Of a stretch of 64,000 nucleotides of DNA, positions 17,181 through 25,563 are shown one piece after another. Made by a program: the position numbers and the translations under genes. The DNA is from an uncultured bacterium (GTDB taxonomy: Bacteria > Planctomycetota > GCA-002687715), in the NCBI GenBank assembly GCA_902826835.1, contig CADEGH010000013.1, positions 1 to 64,000 of the forward strand. Reading direction: 5' to 3'. Position 1 is the stretch's first letter. The number at the start of each line of letters is the position of its first letter. The notes beneath the pieces were generated by a model. The model ran no database searches. It saw only the letters and a program-made list of their open reading frames with translations, and was not told the origin of the DNA.

Positions 17181-17405
17181 TCAGACGATTTTGGCATCGA
17201 AGAGAAGGTCACCATTGCCGTCCACAATGCTCAGGATTCCGCCCGGGGGCGTGACCTGGGTAGCATCCAATTCGACGCGATAGTTGGCGTCCCCCAGGTG
17301 AGTGATCGTCGCCTGGATCGAGACTCCGTCAATTTTGACGAGGAACACGCCAGTCGAGTTTTGAAGGTCTCGCGAGAAGTCCGTGTGAGCTGGAATCGTA
17401 CCCAT
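17181..17405 (-). CDS. Small hypothetical protein, beta-rich
   Basis: 74 aa. I do not recognise it. It has ATG 17405 with GGGAG 7 nt upstream, a codon pattern like neighbouring genes, and an alternating hydrophobic pattern (VKIDGVSIQATITHL, ILSIVDGNGDLLFDAKIV) suggesting a small beta sandwich. There is no signal peptide or membrane segment. It stands alone between a convergent secreted-protein gene and the sigma/partner pair. Open frames on the other strand overlap it, so it could be spurious. Confidence 0.5.
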   Translation of the reverse strand: MGTIPAHTDFSRDLQNSTGVFLVKIDGVSIQATITHLGDANYRVELDATQVTPPGGILSIVDGNGDLLFDAKIV

Positions 17406-17505
17406 GTGCTACTCCCGTGACGGGCTCCCGGGCGCACCATGCGTCCATCGGCCTCGTCAGGGGAGAGCGTGTCGAGCGAGTCTGCTGGTTCGGAAGATTC
17501 TGTTT

Positions 17506-18147
17506 TTATCTGCCGAGGTAGTCAGGCAACGCAGGATTCAGCAGAGGGAAGTCGTCGATCCGGATATGCGGGGCAGCGCGAATCGCGTCTCCGATTTGTT
17601 GTTCGGTGAACCCGCGCAAGAAACCGTCGGCGCGCATGACTTCTCCGAGACGGTCGAACCGCATCTGCTTCCGGTACCTGGATACGCTTTGCCATGCCAA
17701 GGGAATCGCCTCTATGACCTGGTGACGTTCGCAGGCCGCGAAGTAGGCCTCCATCATCGAGGTGTTCAGAGTCAGGCCCTTCTTGGCGACCATCCGGAGC
17801 CACGCGACGTCGTCGAAGTCGAATTCGGGGAGTTGCCCGGGCTCGGCGGTCCGGGCACTAGAGACCCAGTGTGGGGAGGGGAGGGTCGGGACCAAGATGA
17901 GGGTCGCGGCAATCATGAGAGTCCGGGTGATGCTGCGACCGAGGGAAAGCCCGACTCGGCGAGGACGGGAAGCGCGCAACACGTCCTGGTGGTGCCGTAG
18001 CAGACGCGCGTAGTGCTCGGAGTGGGGCCCGGCGACCGGGTCCGAGATGATCCGCTCACAGAGCACCTCCGGGGCAGTGTCGGCGGTGGTCTCATCGCAG
18101 AGGCGTGCCAACACATCGGGATCGACCGCGTCGAGGGCATCAGACAT
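17506..18147 (-). CDS. Single-pass membrane protein, candidate anti-sigma partner
   Basis: 213 aa from ATG 18147, which has the strong ribosome site AAGGAGG upstream; the open frame extends further but inside the sigma gene. An acidic N-terminal cytoplasmic part of about 75 residues (DAVDPDVLARLCDETTAD) is followed by one membrane segment (about 80-98, SITRTLMIAATLILVPTL) and an outer part of about 110 residues. Its start overlaps the end of the upstream ECF gene by 8 bp. Size, topology and coupling fit an anti-sigma factor, but no zinc-binding HxxxCxxC motif is visible, so the role is inferred from context. Confidence 0.7.
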   Translation of the reverse strand: MSDALDAVDPDVLARLCDETTADTAPEVLCERIISDPVAGPHSEHYARLLRHHQDVLRASRPRRVGLSLGRSITRTLMIAATLILVPTLPSPHWVSSARTAEPGQLPEFDFDDVAWLRMVAKKGLTLNTSMMEAYFAACERHQVIEAIPLAWQSVSRYRKQMRFDRLGEVMRADGFLRGFTEQQIGDAIRAAPHIRIDDFPLLNPALPDYLGR

Positions 18148-18679
18148 TGTTGACCTCCTTGTGGGGAACCATGGACTCGATTCGGAGGAGGAGCTTGGCC
18201 CAGGTCTTTCTGGCCCAGGAAGCCGACATGCCGACTCTCGGACCGAGCGCACTGATCCGTAGGGGCGCCCCGGATTGCGCGATCTCCAAGGCCAATGCAA
18301 CCAAGTTCTTCTCGTCGTCGCTGCTTGCCGCCTCGCGGATTCGCGCGGTGGTCCGGTCGGCCTCCTCGCGGAGGCCGTGCTGGTCGCTGACGAAATGCGG
18401 AGCCGATTTGTGCTGCATGACGATTTCCTCCTGCTGTTTGCGGCGTCGCTTACCTCTCACAAAATCGACGTGGACCGACTTGGCGATCTTCCGGGCGGCC
18501 GGCCAGCGGTAGTCGTAGCGGGCCAGTCGCAGCATGCACTCCTGAACGAGATCGTCGATCTCCCCCCGGTCGCTGGGCTCGACCGCGAGGTTGAAGTAGG
18601 TCCGGAGCCTCCGGTCCAGGTCCTCGACTCCAGGCCCGTCCGGGGTTCCGCCCCCGTTCCGATCGCGCTCGTGTGCCAT
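18140..18679 (-). CDS. Divergent ECF-type sigma factor
   Basis: 179 aa from ATG 18679 with GGGGG about 5 nt upstream; in-frame ATGs at 18769 and 18829 are possible but add non-conserved sequence. Region 2 is recognisable as EIDDLVQECMLRLARYD followed by a basic stretch (VRGKRRRKQQ). The C-terminal helix-turn-helix is LRISALGPRVGMSASWARKT. The region 4 sequence is atypical, so some members of this type may be annotated as sigma-70-like regulators. It overlaps the putative anti-sigma gene. Confidence 0.75.
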   Translation of the reverse strand: MAHERDRNGGGTPDGPGVEDLDRRLRTYFNLAVEPSDRGEIDDLVQECMLRLARYDYRWPAARKIAKSVHVDFVRGKRRRKQQEEIVMQHKSAPHFVSDQHGLREEADRTTARIREAASSDDEKNLVALALEIAQSGAPLRISALGPRVGMSASWARKTWAKLLLRIESMVPHKEVNNV

Positions 18680-19019
18680 CACGCCCCCAAAGACGCTCGT
18701 GATGGCCAAATCGGTCAAAATTTTCTCGGACCACGGCCGCCCCGCCTCCGATCCCCGCCCATTCGCCATGGAGGCTTGGATCTCCGACGCTTCCAAGTCG
18801 TGGTTCAGACGCAACTTCGGGCAGGCCAATCTTCCCGGCGCGTTGATCTTACCGAGCCTTGAATCCGACCTGCTTGGGCCCGTTTGGGGAGGTGCCCCCG
18901 ACCGAGGGGCTACCGGATATTGGTCGCGACGGTCTTCCGAAGTTCCGGTGACTCTCGCGTGGACTCAGTCGGGGGCTTCACTTACGACAGGCTCTGCTCA
19001 AGTAGGCCGTGCGGTGCCG
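18680..19019. other. 340-bp intergenic stretch upstream of the sigma/anti-sigma pair
   Basis: It lies between the stop of the secreted-protein gene (19020) and the sigma start. It holds a modest hairpin (GGTGCCCC at 18891-18898 with GGGGCTACC at 18906-18914) that may end the upstream transcript, and presumably the promoter of the sigma operon. No supported gene is visible, unless the sigma factor starts further upstream than chosen. Confidence 0.5.
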
Positions 19020-20417
19020 TCATTCCGACGCGGCCGCTCGGGCCAGCCCGACCGTGAAGTAGGTTGTGCTGGACAGGGCGAGTGCGCCAGTAGCACTGTC
19101 GACCCATCCGTACTGCAGATAAAACTCTGCGCCCGCGAAAGCCGGGGATACAAAGAAGGCCCAGGGGGGGGCGACTCCAGTAATGCTGAAGAAAAGGGGG
19201 CTCGAAATATCCACTTCGAGCGTATTGCCACCGCCGAGGGGGATGCCCACGGGGAGAATAGCATCCGAGACAAAAAGGCTCCAAATGGGGGCGCCCGGCG
19301 GCAACGGCAGAATTCCCGCATCGCTGATAGCGATGGTGGCTCCAACATCGGGCCGTGGGGCGATCGTGGCGGCCGGAAGAGGGTTGGGTCCCAGGCTCGT
19401 AGTGCTCCAAGAAGTCATCGAGATCCAGGCCACAGCCATCGCCAGGCTGTTAGTCGGAGGGCTCGCCATGTTGGTGGGAGTCGTTGTGAAAGCAGTCAGG
19501 GTGTTGGTAGTATCCAGGCGATTCAACGGATAAAGCCCTGCACTCGGGGCATAGGTATCGTGAAGACCAATAATTCTCCCCAATTGGTCGGTGGAAGAGC
19601 TCAGGAGGTTGGTACTTGAGATCGGCAAATTGAATACCACCGTTCCGTTGTTGTCGACCCGGCAGTAAGCGCTGCTCGTGGTCGACGCGAGCTTGCAAGC
19701 AACCATGAGGGGTGCGGCGGCATTCGCGGTGGCGTTGTAGGAAATGTCCTCAACGTCGTAGACGATCAAACCGCCCAGGTTGATGATAGTCGGACCGATG
19801 GGTGCTCCGAAGTTGGCCGGTACACGGTGGAGAATTCCTGCACGGCTTACCACCCAGATTTCTCCCGATACCGGATCCACCGCGACGTTGTATCGACCAC
19901 CCGTGGAGGTTCCGATCGATATGCCAGGCTGATTCGCTGGTCCGAGTCTTTGAACAATGATATTGTTGCTCGCATCGACACCAACCATCACGACGGAGTC
20001 CGCACCAGCAACCGCTCCGGAACGATCGATTGCGAAATCGTCAATCGGAACCCCACTCGGCGAATTTGCAATCACCGTGGGAGCCTGCACCGGCTGGGCC
20101 AAGCCGTCGAACGGGTTCACGACCGAGATGATTTGGGGAAGCCCGCTGGGTCTGTCGACTAAGAGTGCGGAAATGTTGCCTTGGGATGTAGTCACATCCT
20201 GGTGGATCTCCCGAATGCGCCCCTGCACGGTAGTGCTGAGTTGCGTGTCCCCGAGATAGGTCGTTCCGCTGTATCGGGCCAGGAACAACGTCGAGGTTGC
20301 AGATGGAAACCCCGGGTACGTAGAGACGCTATAGACGACATTTTCGTCGAAGGGTTGCGCAATGCAAGCCCCGATCAACGAAATCAAGGACAGAATGATC
20401 TGAAAATGCGACCGCAT
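19020..20417 (-). CDS. Secreted propeller-like hypothetical protein
   Basis: 465 aa with a signal peptide (MRSHFQIILSLISLIGACIA, then QPF) and GGAG 8 nt before the ATG. The body has phrases like YNVAVDPVSGEIWVVSR and IGLHDTYAPSAGLYPLNRLD, typical of six/seven-bladed propellers that report event-like values. The C-terminal ~110 residues (ending in a motif like AEFYLQYGWVDSATGAL) resemble the C-terminal beta domain of the secreted protein at 48072. Base composition is visibly less GC-rich than its neighbours. Function unknown. Confidence 0.8.
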   Translation of the reverse strand: MRSHFQIILSLISLIGACIAQPFDENVVYSVSTYPGFPSATSTLFLARYSGTTYLGDTQLSTTVQGRIREIHQDVTTSQGNISALLVDRPSGLPQIISVVNPFDGLAQPVQAPTVIANSPSGVPIDDFAIDRSGAVAGADSVVMVGVDASNNIIVQRLGPANQPGISIGTSTGGRYNVAVDPVSGEIWVVSRAGILHRVPANFGAPIGPTIINLGGLIVYDVEDISYNATANAAAPLMVACKLASTTSSAYCRVDNNGTVVFNLPISSTNLLSSSTDQLGRIIGLHDTYAPSAGLYPLNRLDTTNTLTAFTTTPTNMASPPTNSLAMAVAWISMTSWSTTSLGPNPLPAATIAPRPDVGATIAISDAGILPLPPGAPIWSLFVSDAILPVGIPLGGGNTLEVDISSPLFFSITGVAPPWAFFVSPAFAGAEFYLQYGWVDSATGALALSSTTYFTVGLARAAASE

Positions 20418-20608
20418 GTTGTTTCTCCGATAGGTTTGAAAGGAACGACTTCCTGAGTGCCTGCTGCCGGAGATCGTGACGAGGGGGCCGGAGATTTCTC
20501 ACCGTGGCCCGTTTCAATCGAATCGTGGAGCCAGTGCTCCTGGTCCAGGGGAGTCGCGCGACCTCGCTTGCCTTGAGTATTCAGGCAGAGGACCGCAGTG
20601 GGGGCAAG

Positions 20609-20630
20609 CTCAGTTCCAAAGGGAACTGAG
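20609..20630 (-). terminator. Perfect 9-bp hairpin after the DUF4344 gene
   Basis: CTCAGTTCC and GGAACTGAG pair perfectly around the loop AAAG, 54 bp past the stop of the metallopeptidase gene and upstream of the next minus-strand gene. There is no T run. The rest of 20418-20683 shows no gene and presumably holds the promoter of the secreted-protein gene starting at 20417. Confidence 0.4.
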
Positions 20631-20683
20631 GGCTCCGCGGCACGCCTAAGTCACGCTCAAGGGGAACCGGATTCAACCCACAA

Positions 20684-21808
20684 TCATCTGCCCGCGACTT
20701 TTCCGGAGTTGGCGACCCGTTCGCCCTGCGTGATGAAGCGCAGCAGGTAGCCGCTGCGGACGGTGATGGTGCGGGAGGAGCGGCTCCAGGCGGCGCCGCC
20801 TTCGCCGGAAGCGAAGTGGACTTTCACGAGGGAGTGCCAGTCGAAGCGGCGGAGGGCGGATTCGATTTCGGTGAGGGTGCCTTGGGGCTGCAACTGGCGG
20901 AGCAGGGAGGAGCCCTGATCGAAGGTCACAGCGGCTTCGCGTGACGGGGTGCCTTCGGGCATCCAGAGGGGGGTCAGCACCCGGCGCCAGGCGCGGTGAA
21001 TTTCGGCGCCGTAGTCCGTGGCCTTGAGGATTTCGCGCTCCGATAGGCCCGCCGCCTGGGCCACCGCGGCGTAGCGCTCGGGGTCGGCTGCGACCGCCAG
21101 GGCGGCGACCTCGTAGGCGCGCCGGGCGTCACTACTGTGCTCCCCGGTGACCGGCCAATCGGCGCGCGGGACCTCCGCGGATTCGATCATCCAAGAACGA
21201 ACCCGGGCCAAGAGGACATCGGGTGCTCGATCAGGCAGGTGATGGGTCAGGTAGTGGGTCGCGAAGGCATCGGCCATCGTCTCCTCGTTTGCGAGGACCG
21301 GGAGGTCAAATTCCCGAATGAGGCCGTGCCCGATTTCGTGGAGGACGACGTGCAGGATGACGTCTGCGGCGAACTTCGAGAGGGTGGCACTGGCCTCGTG
21401 TTCCGCGAGGGCGGAGGAGGGAGTGCCCTTGTCTCCGACCGGCGAGCCCCCTCCCTCGTGCGTGCAGTTACAGTGCCGGAAGCGCTCCACTTCGGCCTGG
21501 AGTTTGGGCACTTCGATCCGAAAGTTCCGCGCCGCGTCCTCAAGGAGTGCCTGGCCACTCTGATACCGGGTTTCCGCGGCAACCATGAAGGCGGCGACCT
21601 CTCTATCCTTCACGCCCAAGCCGAGCGAGAGCGCGTTCCACACCACGTCCTTCATCGAGCCGGAGTTGGTGAGGTCGACCGTGCAGCTCGGGGGACCGGG
21701 CCGAGGATCGACCTGAGCCAAGGACCCTCGGCCGGCAAGAATCACCCCCAAGCTCACCACGACCCATCGACGCGCCCACGATGCCTTCGAGCTCTGATGA
21801 TTGTTCAT
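20684..21808 (-). CDS. Secreted DUF4344-type zinc metallopeptidase-like protein
   Basis: 374 aa from ATG 21808 (GGGA 5 nt upstream); the frame remains open further upstream but would run over the divergent sigma gene. Signal peptide with core WVVVSLGVILAGRGSLAQ. The HEIGHGLIREFDLPVL motif (H157, E158, H161) followed by NEETMADAFATHYL matches the DUF4344 metallopeptidase pattern, with the downstream acidic residues as likely third ligand. Cysteines near 112-116 suggest a disulfide. Probably exported and zinc-dependent; substrate unknown. It is divergent from the ECF sigma gene at 21923. Confidence 0.85.
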   Translation of the reverse strand: MNNHQSSKASWARRWVVVSLGVILAGRGSLAQVDPRPGPPSCTVDLTNSGSMKDVVWNALSLGLGVKDREVAAFMVAAETRYQSGQALLEDAARNFRIEVPKLQAEVERFRHCNCTHEGGGSPVGDKGTPSSALAEHEASATLSKFAADVILHVVLHEIGHGLIREFDLPVLANEETMADAFATHYLTHHLPDRAPDVLLARVRSWMIESAEVPRADWPVTGEHSSDARRAYEVAALAVAADPERYAAVAQAAGLSEREILKATDYGAEIHRAWRRVLTPLWMPEGTPSREAAVTFDQGSSLLRQLQPQGTLTEIESALRRFDWHSLVKVHFASGEGGAAWSRSSRTITVRSGYLLRFITQGERVANSGKVAGR

Positions 21809-21922
21809 GTTCGTCCCGGGCGGGGTCTCTACCCTACCACGCAAATCAAGGCGGGGCGTCGTGCAGACAGTGAGAAGTCGTGAATCGCATCGGGCTCGGG
21901 CGCTGGTAGAGTTTGCCTCGCG

Positions 21923-22486
21923 ATGCCGGAACCACTCAGCCGCCCCAACGATCGCTCCCTCGAGGGAATTGCGGGGATGTACGTTGCGATCACGCCGGCG
22001 CTCTACGCCTGGGCGCGATGCCGGATCCCCCCGAACCAGCGAGGGCGGGTCGAGGCCGCGGACATCATCCAAGAGACCTGGCTGCGGGTCCTCCCCAAGA
22101 TCTCCGACTTCGATCCCGCACGGGGCAACTTCCGGCAGTGGGTCTTCGGGTTTGCGCGCCTGGTGCTCGGTGAGGTTCTTGCGGGGCAGGGGAAGATCGA
22201 TGTGACCGCCATCCCTGCCCATCACGCCGATCTCCTCGGCACAATCACGACCGCCAGCCGCAAAGCCGCCCGGAACGAGGGGGTCGCCGCGCTCGTCCGG
22301 GTGATCCATGAACTCGACGAAGTCGACCGGAAACTCTTGATAGCCCGCGGACTCGAGGGCACCGGCCACGACGAGGTGGCGGCGCAGTTGGACCTGACCG
22401 CTCAGGCGGTCCGCAAGCGGTGGCAGAGGTTGCGGGAGCGCTTGATCGAACGAGGAGTGTCCGAAGGCCTCATCGACGTGGCTTAG
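21923..22486 (+). CDS. ECF-type sigma factor
   Basis: 187 aa. Region 2 holds VEAADIIQETWLRVLPKI and FDPARGNFRQWVFGFARL. Region 4 holds the helix-turn-helix GTGHDEVAAQLDLTAQAVRKRWQRL. It is a close paralogue of the ECF factor at 41582, sharing AWARxR, QET, FDPxxGxFRxWxFG and KRWQRL. It is convergent with the kinase-TPR gene (4-bp overlap at 22483-22486) and divergent from the metallopeptidase; no anti-sigma gene is adjacent. Confidence 0.92.
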   Translation: MPEPLSRPNDRSLEGIAGMYVAITPALYAWARCRIPPNQRGRVEAADIIQETWLRVLPKISDFDPARGNFRQWVFGFARLVLGEVLAGQGKIDVTAIPAHHADLLGTITTASRKAARNEGVAALVRVIHELDEVDRKLLIARGLEGTGHDEVAAQLDLTAQAVRKRWQRLRERLIERGVSEGLIDVA

Positions 22487-25452
22487 AGCTTTTCGCGCTC
22501 ACTTGCGAGCCGCGCCCAAAACTCCGCCCATGCCTTCATCTCGTCGCCTCCGAGGCTGAGCATGCGGGATTGATCACGCACATTGGTCCAATCGGGCGAT
22601 TGAAGCAGATCCAACAGGAAGGCCTCCCATGCCTCGTCTCTGTTCGTACTTCCGGAACCGGAGGTGGCCCGCGCCGCCACTTCAGCCATGAGCCAGTTCC
22701 GCGCCATCGACGAGAGGGCGACCGCACTCTCGATCGGCACGCCCGGAGTAGGCGCTCCGGTTTCACTCATGGCGGCAATCGCCGATCGCGCCGCCGACCA
22801 ACGATGCGGCAAGCCGGTGGTGGAGAGCAGGCTCGGATCTGCCTCGAAAGCCCTTCGGTAGAGGTGCAGCGCCGCTCGCGGCAGGTGACATCGCTCACCG
22901 AAAGCCGCGAGCTCTACCAGGTCCTGGGCGCTGGCGCAGACCTCTGCGCCGGAAGCGACCTGCCGGACGCGCTGCGCTTTGGCCACCTCAGCCTCACAAT
23001 CCCGAATCCACTGGCCGGTCGGATGTTTCCAGTCCGGGAGTTTGGACCCGAGCTCATGGGCTCTCCGCATGCAGTCGAGGGCCGCTTCGAAGTTGCCGAG
23101 CAGGCGATGCGTGTTCGCGAGGCTCGTGTGGGCTGTCGCGTAATCCGGTCGCAGCCGTACCGCCTCGACAAATTCGGCCAAGGCCGCTTCACGCCGCTTC
23201 TTCTTGCTCAGAAGGGATCCCATATGAAAATGAACTTCCGCTCTTATCCTGTCCGATTCGCAGTTCGGGAGCGCGGCCCGATAGTCCGCTTCGGCCAGAT
23301 CGAGCTTCCCGTCGCGCACACGCTCGGTGCCGCGCATTCTCAATGCGTAATTGTTATTGGGGTTTTGAGCGAGCGCCTGCTCGATCAGGGCGAGTGCCTC
23401 GACGCGTTGGCCCTTCCTCAGCAAAATTCCCGCCATCTCGGAGAGAATTCCGTCCGTCTTCAAGTCCGAGGTCGGCCGGTCCTTGGCAACGTCCAGGGCC
23501 GCTTGGAATTCTCCCAGGGCTTCCTCCGTTCGGCCCAGGCGTTGGAGAATGAAACCGAGGCGTTGCCGGACTCTGATTTTCTGAAGAGAGCTCGGATTAG
23601 TGATGCGTTCGAGACCCTCACGCACGCGTACGAGCGCTTCCTCGCCTCGGCCCAATCCGGTGAGTGACCGTCCCAACAGGTCGAGCAGGTTCGCATCCGG
23701 GCCGATCCGAGTCATACCGGCTTCGGCGGCCTCGAGGGCCGCTTGGAAGTTCCCCTGGCCAATACGGATTTCGCCGATCGCGAGTAGCGAGCGAGTCGCG
23801 TTCGGATCCCGCGCGAGTGCGGCCTCGTGGTGGCGGATGGCATCCTCGTACCGTCCCTCGCGTGCGCATGCCAGGGCGCGCCAGTAGTGAGGCAGGGCCG
23901 ACCCCGGCCAGTTCTCGGTCATCATGGCCGTGGCATCGTGGAGGATTTTCTTGTCGCCGACATGCATCGCGGCGTGGGCAAGAGTGTCGTAATAGGCGAG
24001 CCTCGGCCGTTGGCACTTCAAAACGGCGAGCCTCGCCAAGTCCAAGGCTTTCTGGAACGCCGACCTGTCGCCGTCATGCCCCGCGTCAATGAGCATACAC
24101 GCCGTGAGGTGGAGGTCGTACGGCGTTCGCGCAATCGGCTGGCTCGCCTCGGGCGCGGGATCATTCGGATTTGGGCTGCGCCGTCGTTCCACGTCGGCAA
24201 CGAGGCCTTGCAACATCACGCTGTGTGCCATCATTGCCGGATATTCGGCCGCCAGTCGAAGGACATCGTCGTGCCGCCCAGTCCTGAAGAGCGTGTACAT
24301 CAAGCCAATGACCGCATCTTCGCTCCCGTCATTCACCCGAATTGCCGCTTCGAAGAGAGGGATCGCCGCCCTCCCGGATCCCTCGGTAGCCTCGTGGTAC
24401 GCCGCGCTGATCAGTTCCTCTTGCCGCAGAAAGCGAGCTTCGGCTTCGGCCGCCAAAATCAATGGGCGATTCGCGCGATGAGTCGCGACGAGCGTGGCGA
24501 TCGTCGGTAGGGCCACGATCAGGAGAAGAAGCAAGGAAGCCCACGCCGGCTCGCGGCGGACCCACCTGGTGAGACGCCCCACCGGACCGATCCGGCGAGC
24601 CATGACATCCCCACCCCTGGCCGCGGCGGCAAGATCAGTGGCCAGCAGCGCCGCCGAGGAGTAGCGCCGTGCCGGGTCCTTTTGGAGCATGGTCTCGACC
24701 ACGGCCTCCACGGCCGCCGGAACCCGCGGATTGAGTTGCCGCAGTCGGGGTGGCTCCCGGGTCAGGATTGCCTGGTACAGGCCCTGATGGGTGGGCGCCT
24801 CGAACGGACGGCGCTTCGCCAAATGTTCGAACAACACCACGCCCAAGGACCAAATGTCGGTGCGCTGGTCGATTCGGAGGGTCTTACGCGTGAGCTGCTC
24901 CGGGGACATGTAGGCCGGCGTACCCAAGAGATCGCCGGTCTGGGTGAGGGACGGCAGGTCGACTTCCTCCGTGTGCGCGAGTCCGAAGTCGAGCAGCACC
25001 GGCTCTCCCGCGTCGGTGACCAGGATGTTCCCGGGCTTGACATCGCGGTGGATGATCCCCGCTTCGTGGGCGGCGTGGAGCGCGTTCGCCACTTTGCCGA
25101 GGATTCTCAGTGCGGAAGCAACATTGGGACCTTCCGGCAGGGTGTCGGTTTCCCCCAGCGCCCGGGTCAGGATCTTTCCTTCCACATAGCGCATCGCAAT
25201 CCAGGGTGGGCTGGCTTCAAGGTCAAACTCATGGACTTCGCGGATCCCGGGGTGGCGGAGCTTCGACGAGAGATCGGCCTCTCGGCGAAATCGGATCCTC
25301 GCTTCGTCGCCGAGCATGGCCACTCCGAGCAAGACCTTCAGCGCGACTTCCCGGCCAGTCCGCTCGTCCACCGCCAAGTACACGGCCCCTTGGCCGCCGC
25401 GGCCAATCTCGCGCTCGATCCGAAAGTTAGGAATCGTGGGGGTGGGTTCCAC
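22483..25452 (-). CDS. Membrane Ser/Thr protein kinase with long TPR region
   Basis: 989 aa from GTG 25452, chosen because CAGGAG lies 5 nt upstream and the kinase domain begins at once; the longer open frame runs over the divergent pglZ gene. Kinase domain about 10-275: REIGRGGQGAVYLA, K39, HRDVKPGN (D137), DFG (155-157), SPE. Membrane segment about 304-324. Residues about 345-800 are TPR-like helical repeats, with motifs such as FQAALEAAEAGMTRIGPDANLL and ALGEFQAALDVA. The C-terminal 150 residues are unassigned. It shares a 111-bp divergent promoter region with pglZ and converges on an ECF sigma gene. It could act with the sigma factor; a link to the BREX-like operon is possible but unproven. 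Confidence 0.9.
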   Translation of the reverse strand: MEPTPTIPNFRIEREIGRGGQGAVYLAVDERTGREVALKVLLGVAMLGDEARIRFRREADLSSKLRHPGIREVHEFDLEASPPWIAMRYVEGKILTRALGETDTLPEGPNVASALRILGKVANALHAAHEAGIIHRDVKPGNILVTDAGEPVLLDFGLAHTEEVDLPSLTQTGDLLGTPAYMSPEQLTRKTLRIDQRTDIWSLGVVLFEHLAKRRPFEAPTHQGLYQAILTREPPRLRQLNPRVPAAVEAVVETMLQKDPARRYSSAALLATDLAAAARGGDVMARRIGPVGRLTRWVRREPAWASLLLLLIVALPTIATLVATHRANRPLILAAEAEARFLRQEELISAAYHEATEGSGRAAIPLFEAAIRVNDGSEDAVIGLMYTLFRTGRHDDVLRLAAEYPAMMAHSVMLQGLVADVERRRSPNPNDPAPEASQPIARTPYDLHLTACMLIDAGHDGDRSAFQKALDLARLAVLKCQRPRLAYYDTLAHAAMHVGDKKILHDATAMMTENWPGSALPHYWRALACAREGRYEDAIRHHEAALARDPNATRSLLAIGEIRIGQGNFQAALEAAEAGMTRIGPDANLLDLLGRSLTGLGRGEEALVRVREGLERITNPSSLQKIRVRQRLGFILQRLGRTEEALGEFQAALDVAKDRPTSDLKTDGILSEMAGILLRKGQRVEALALIEQALAQNPNNNYALRMRGTERVRDGKLDLAEADYRAALPNCESDRIRAEVHFHMGSLLSKKKRREAALAEFVEAVRLRPDYATAHTSLANTHRLLGNFEAALDCMRRAHELGSKLPDWKHPTGQWIRDCEAEVAKAQRVRQVASGAEVCASAQDLVELAAFGERCHLPRAALHLYRRAFEADPSLLSTTGLPHRWSAARSAIAAMSETGAPTPGVPIESAVALSSMARNWLMAEVAARATSGSGSTNRDEAWEAFLLDLLQSPDWTNVRDQSRMLSLGGDEMKAWAEFWARLASEREKL

Positions 25453-25563
25453 CGGGGCTCCTGAACCCGGAGCGTCTACCCCGGGCGGTCCTCTGTCAAG
25501 ACGCCAACCCTGGACGCAGGGGAGGCGGCCGGAGATGATGGGGGCGACCGAGCGAGGGTCAGG
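25453..25563. promoter_or_regulatory. Shared divergent promoter region, kinase-TPR gene and pglZ operon
   Basis: These 111 bp separate the two starts. On the minus strand there is a perfect TTGACA (25499-25494) followed 15 nt later by TAGACG, a weak fit to a vegetative promoter for the kinase gene. I see no clear -10/-35 pair for the pglZ direction. Confidence 0.3.
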
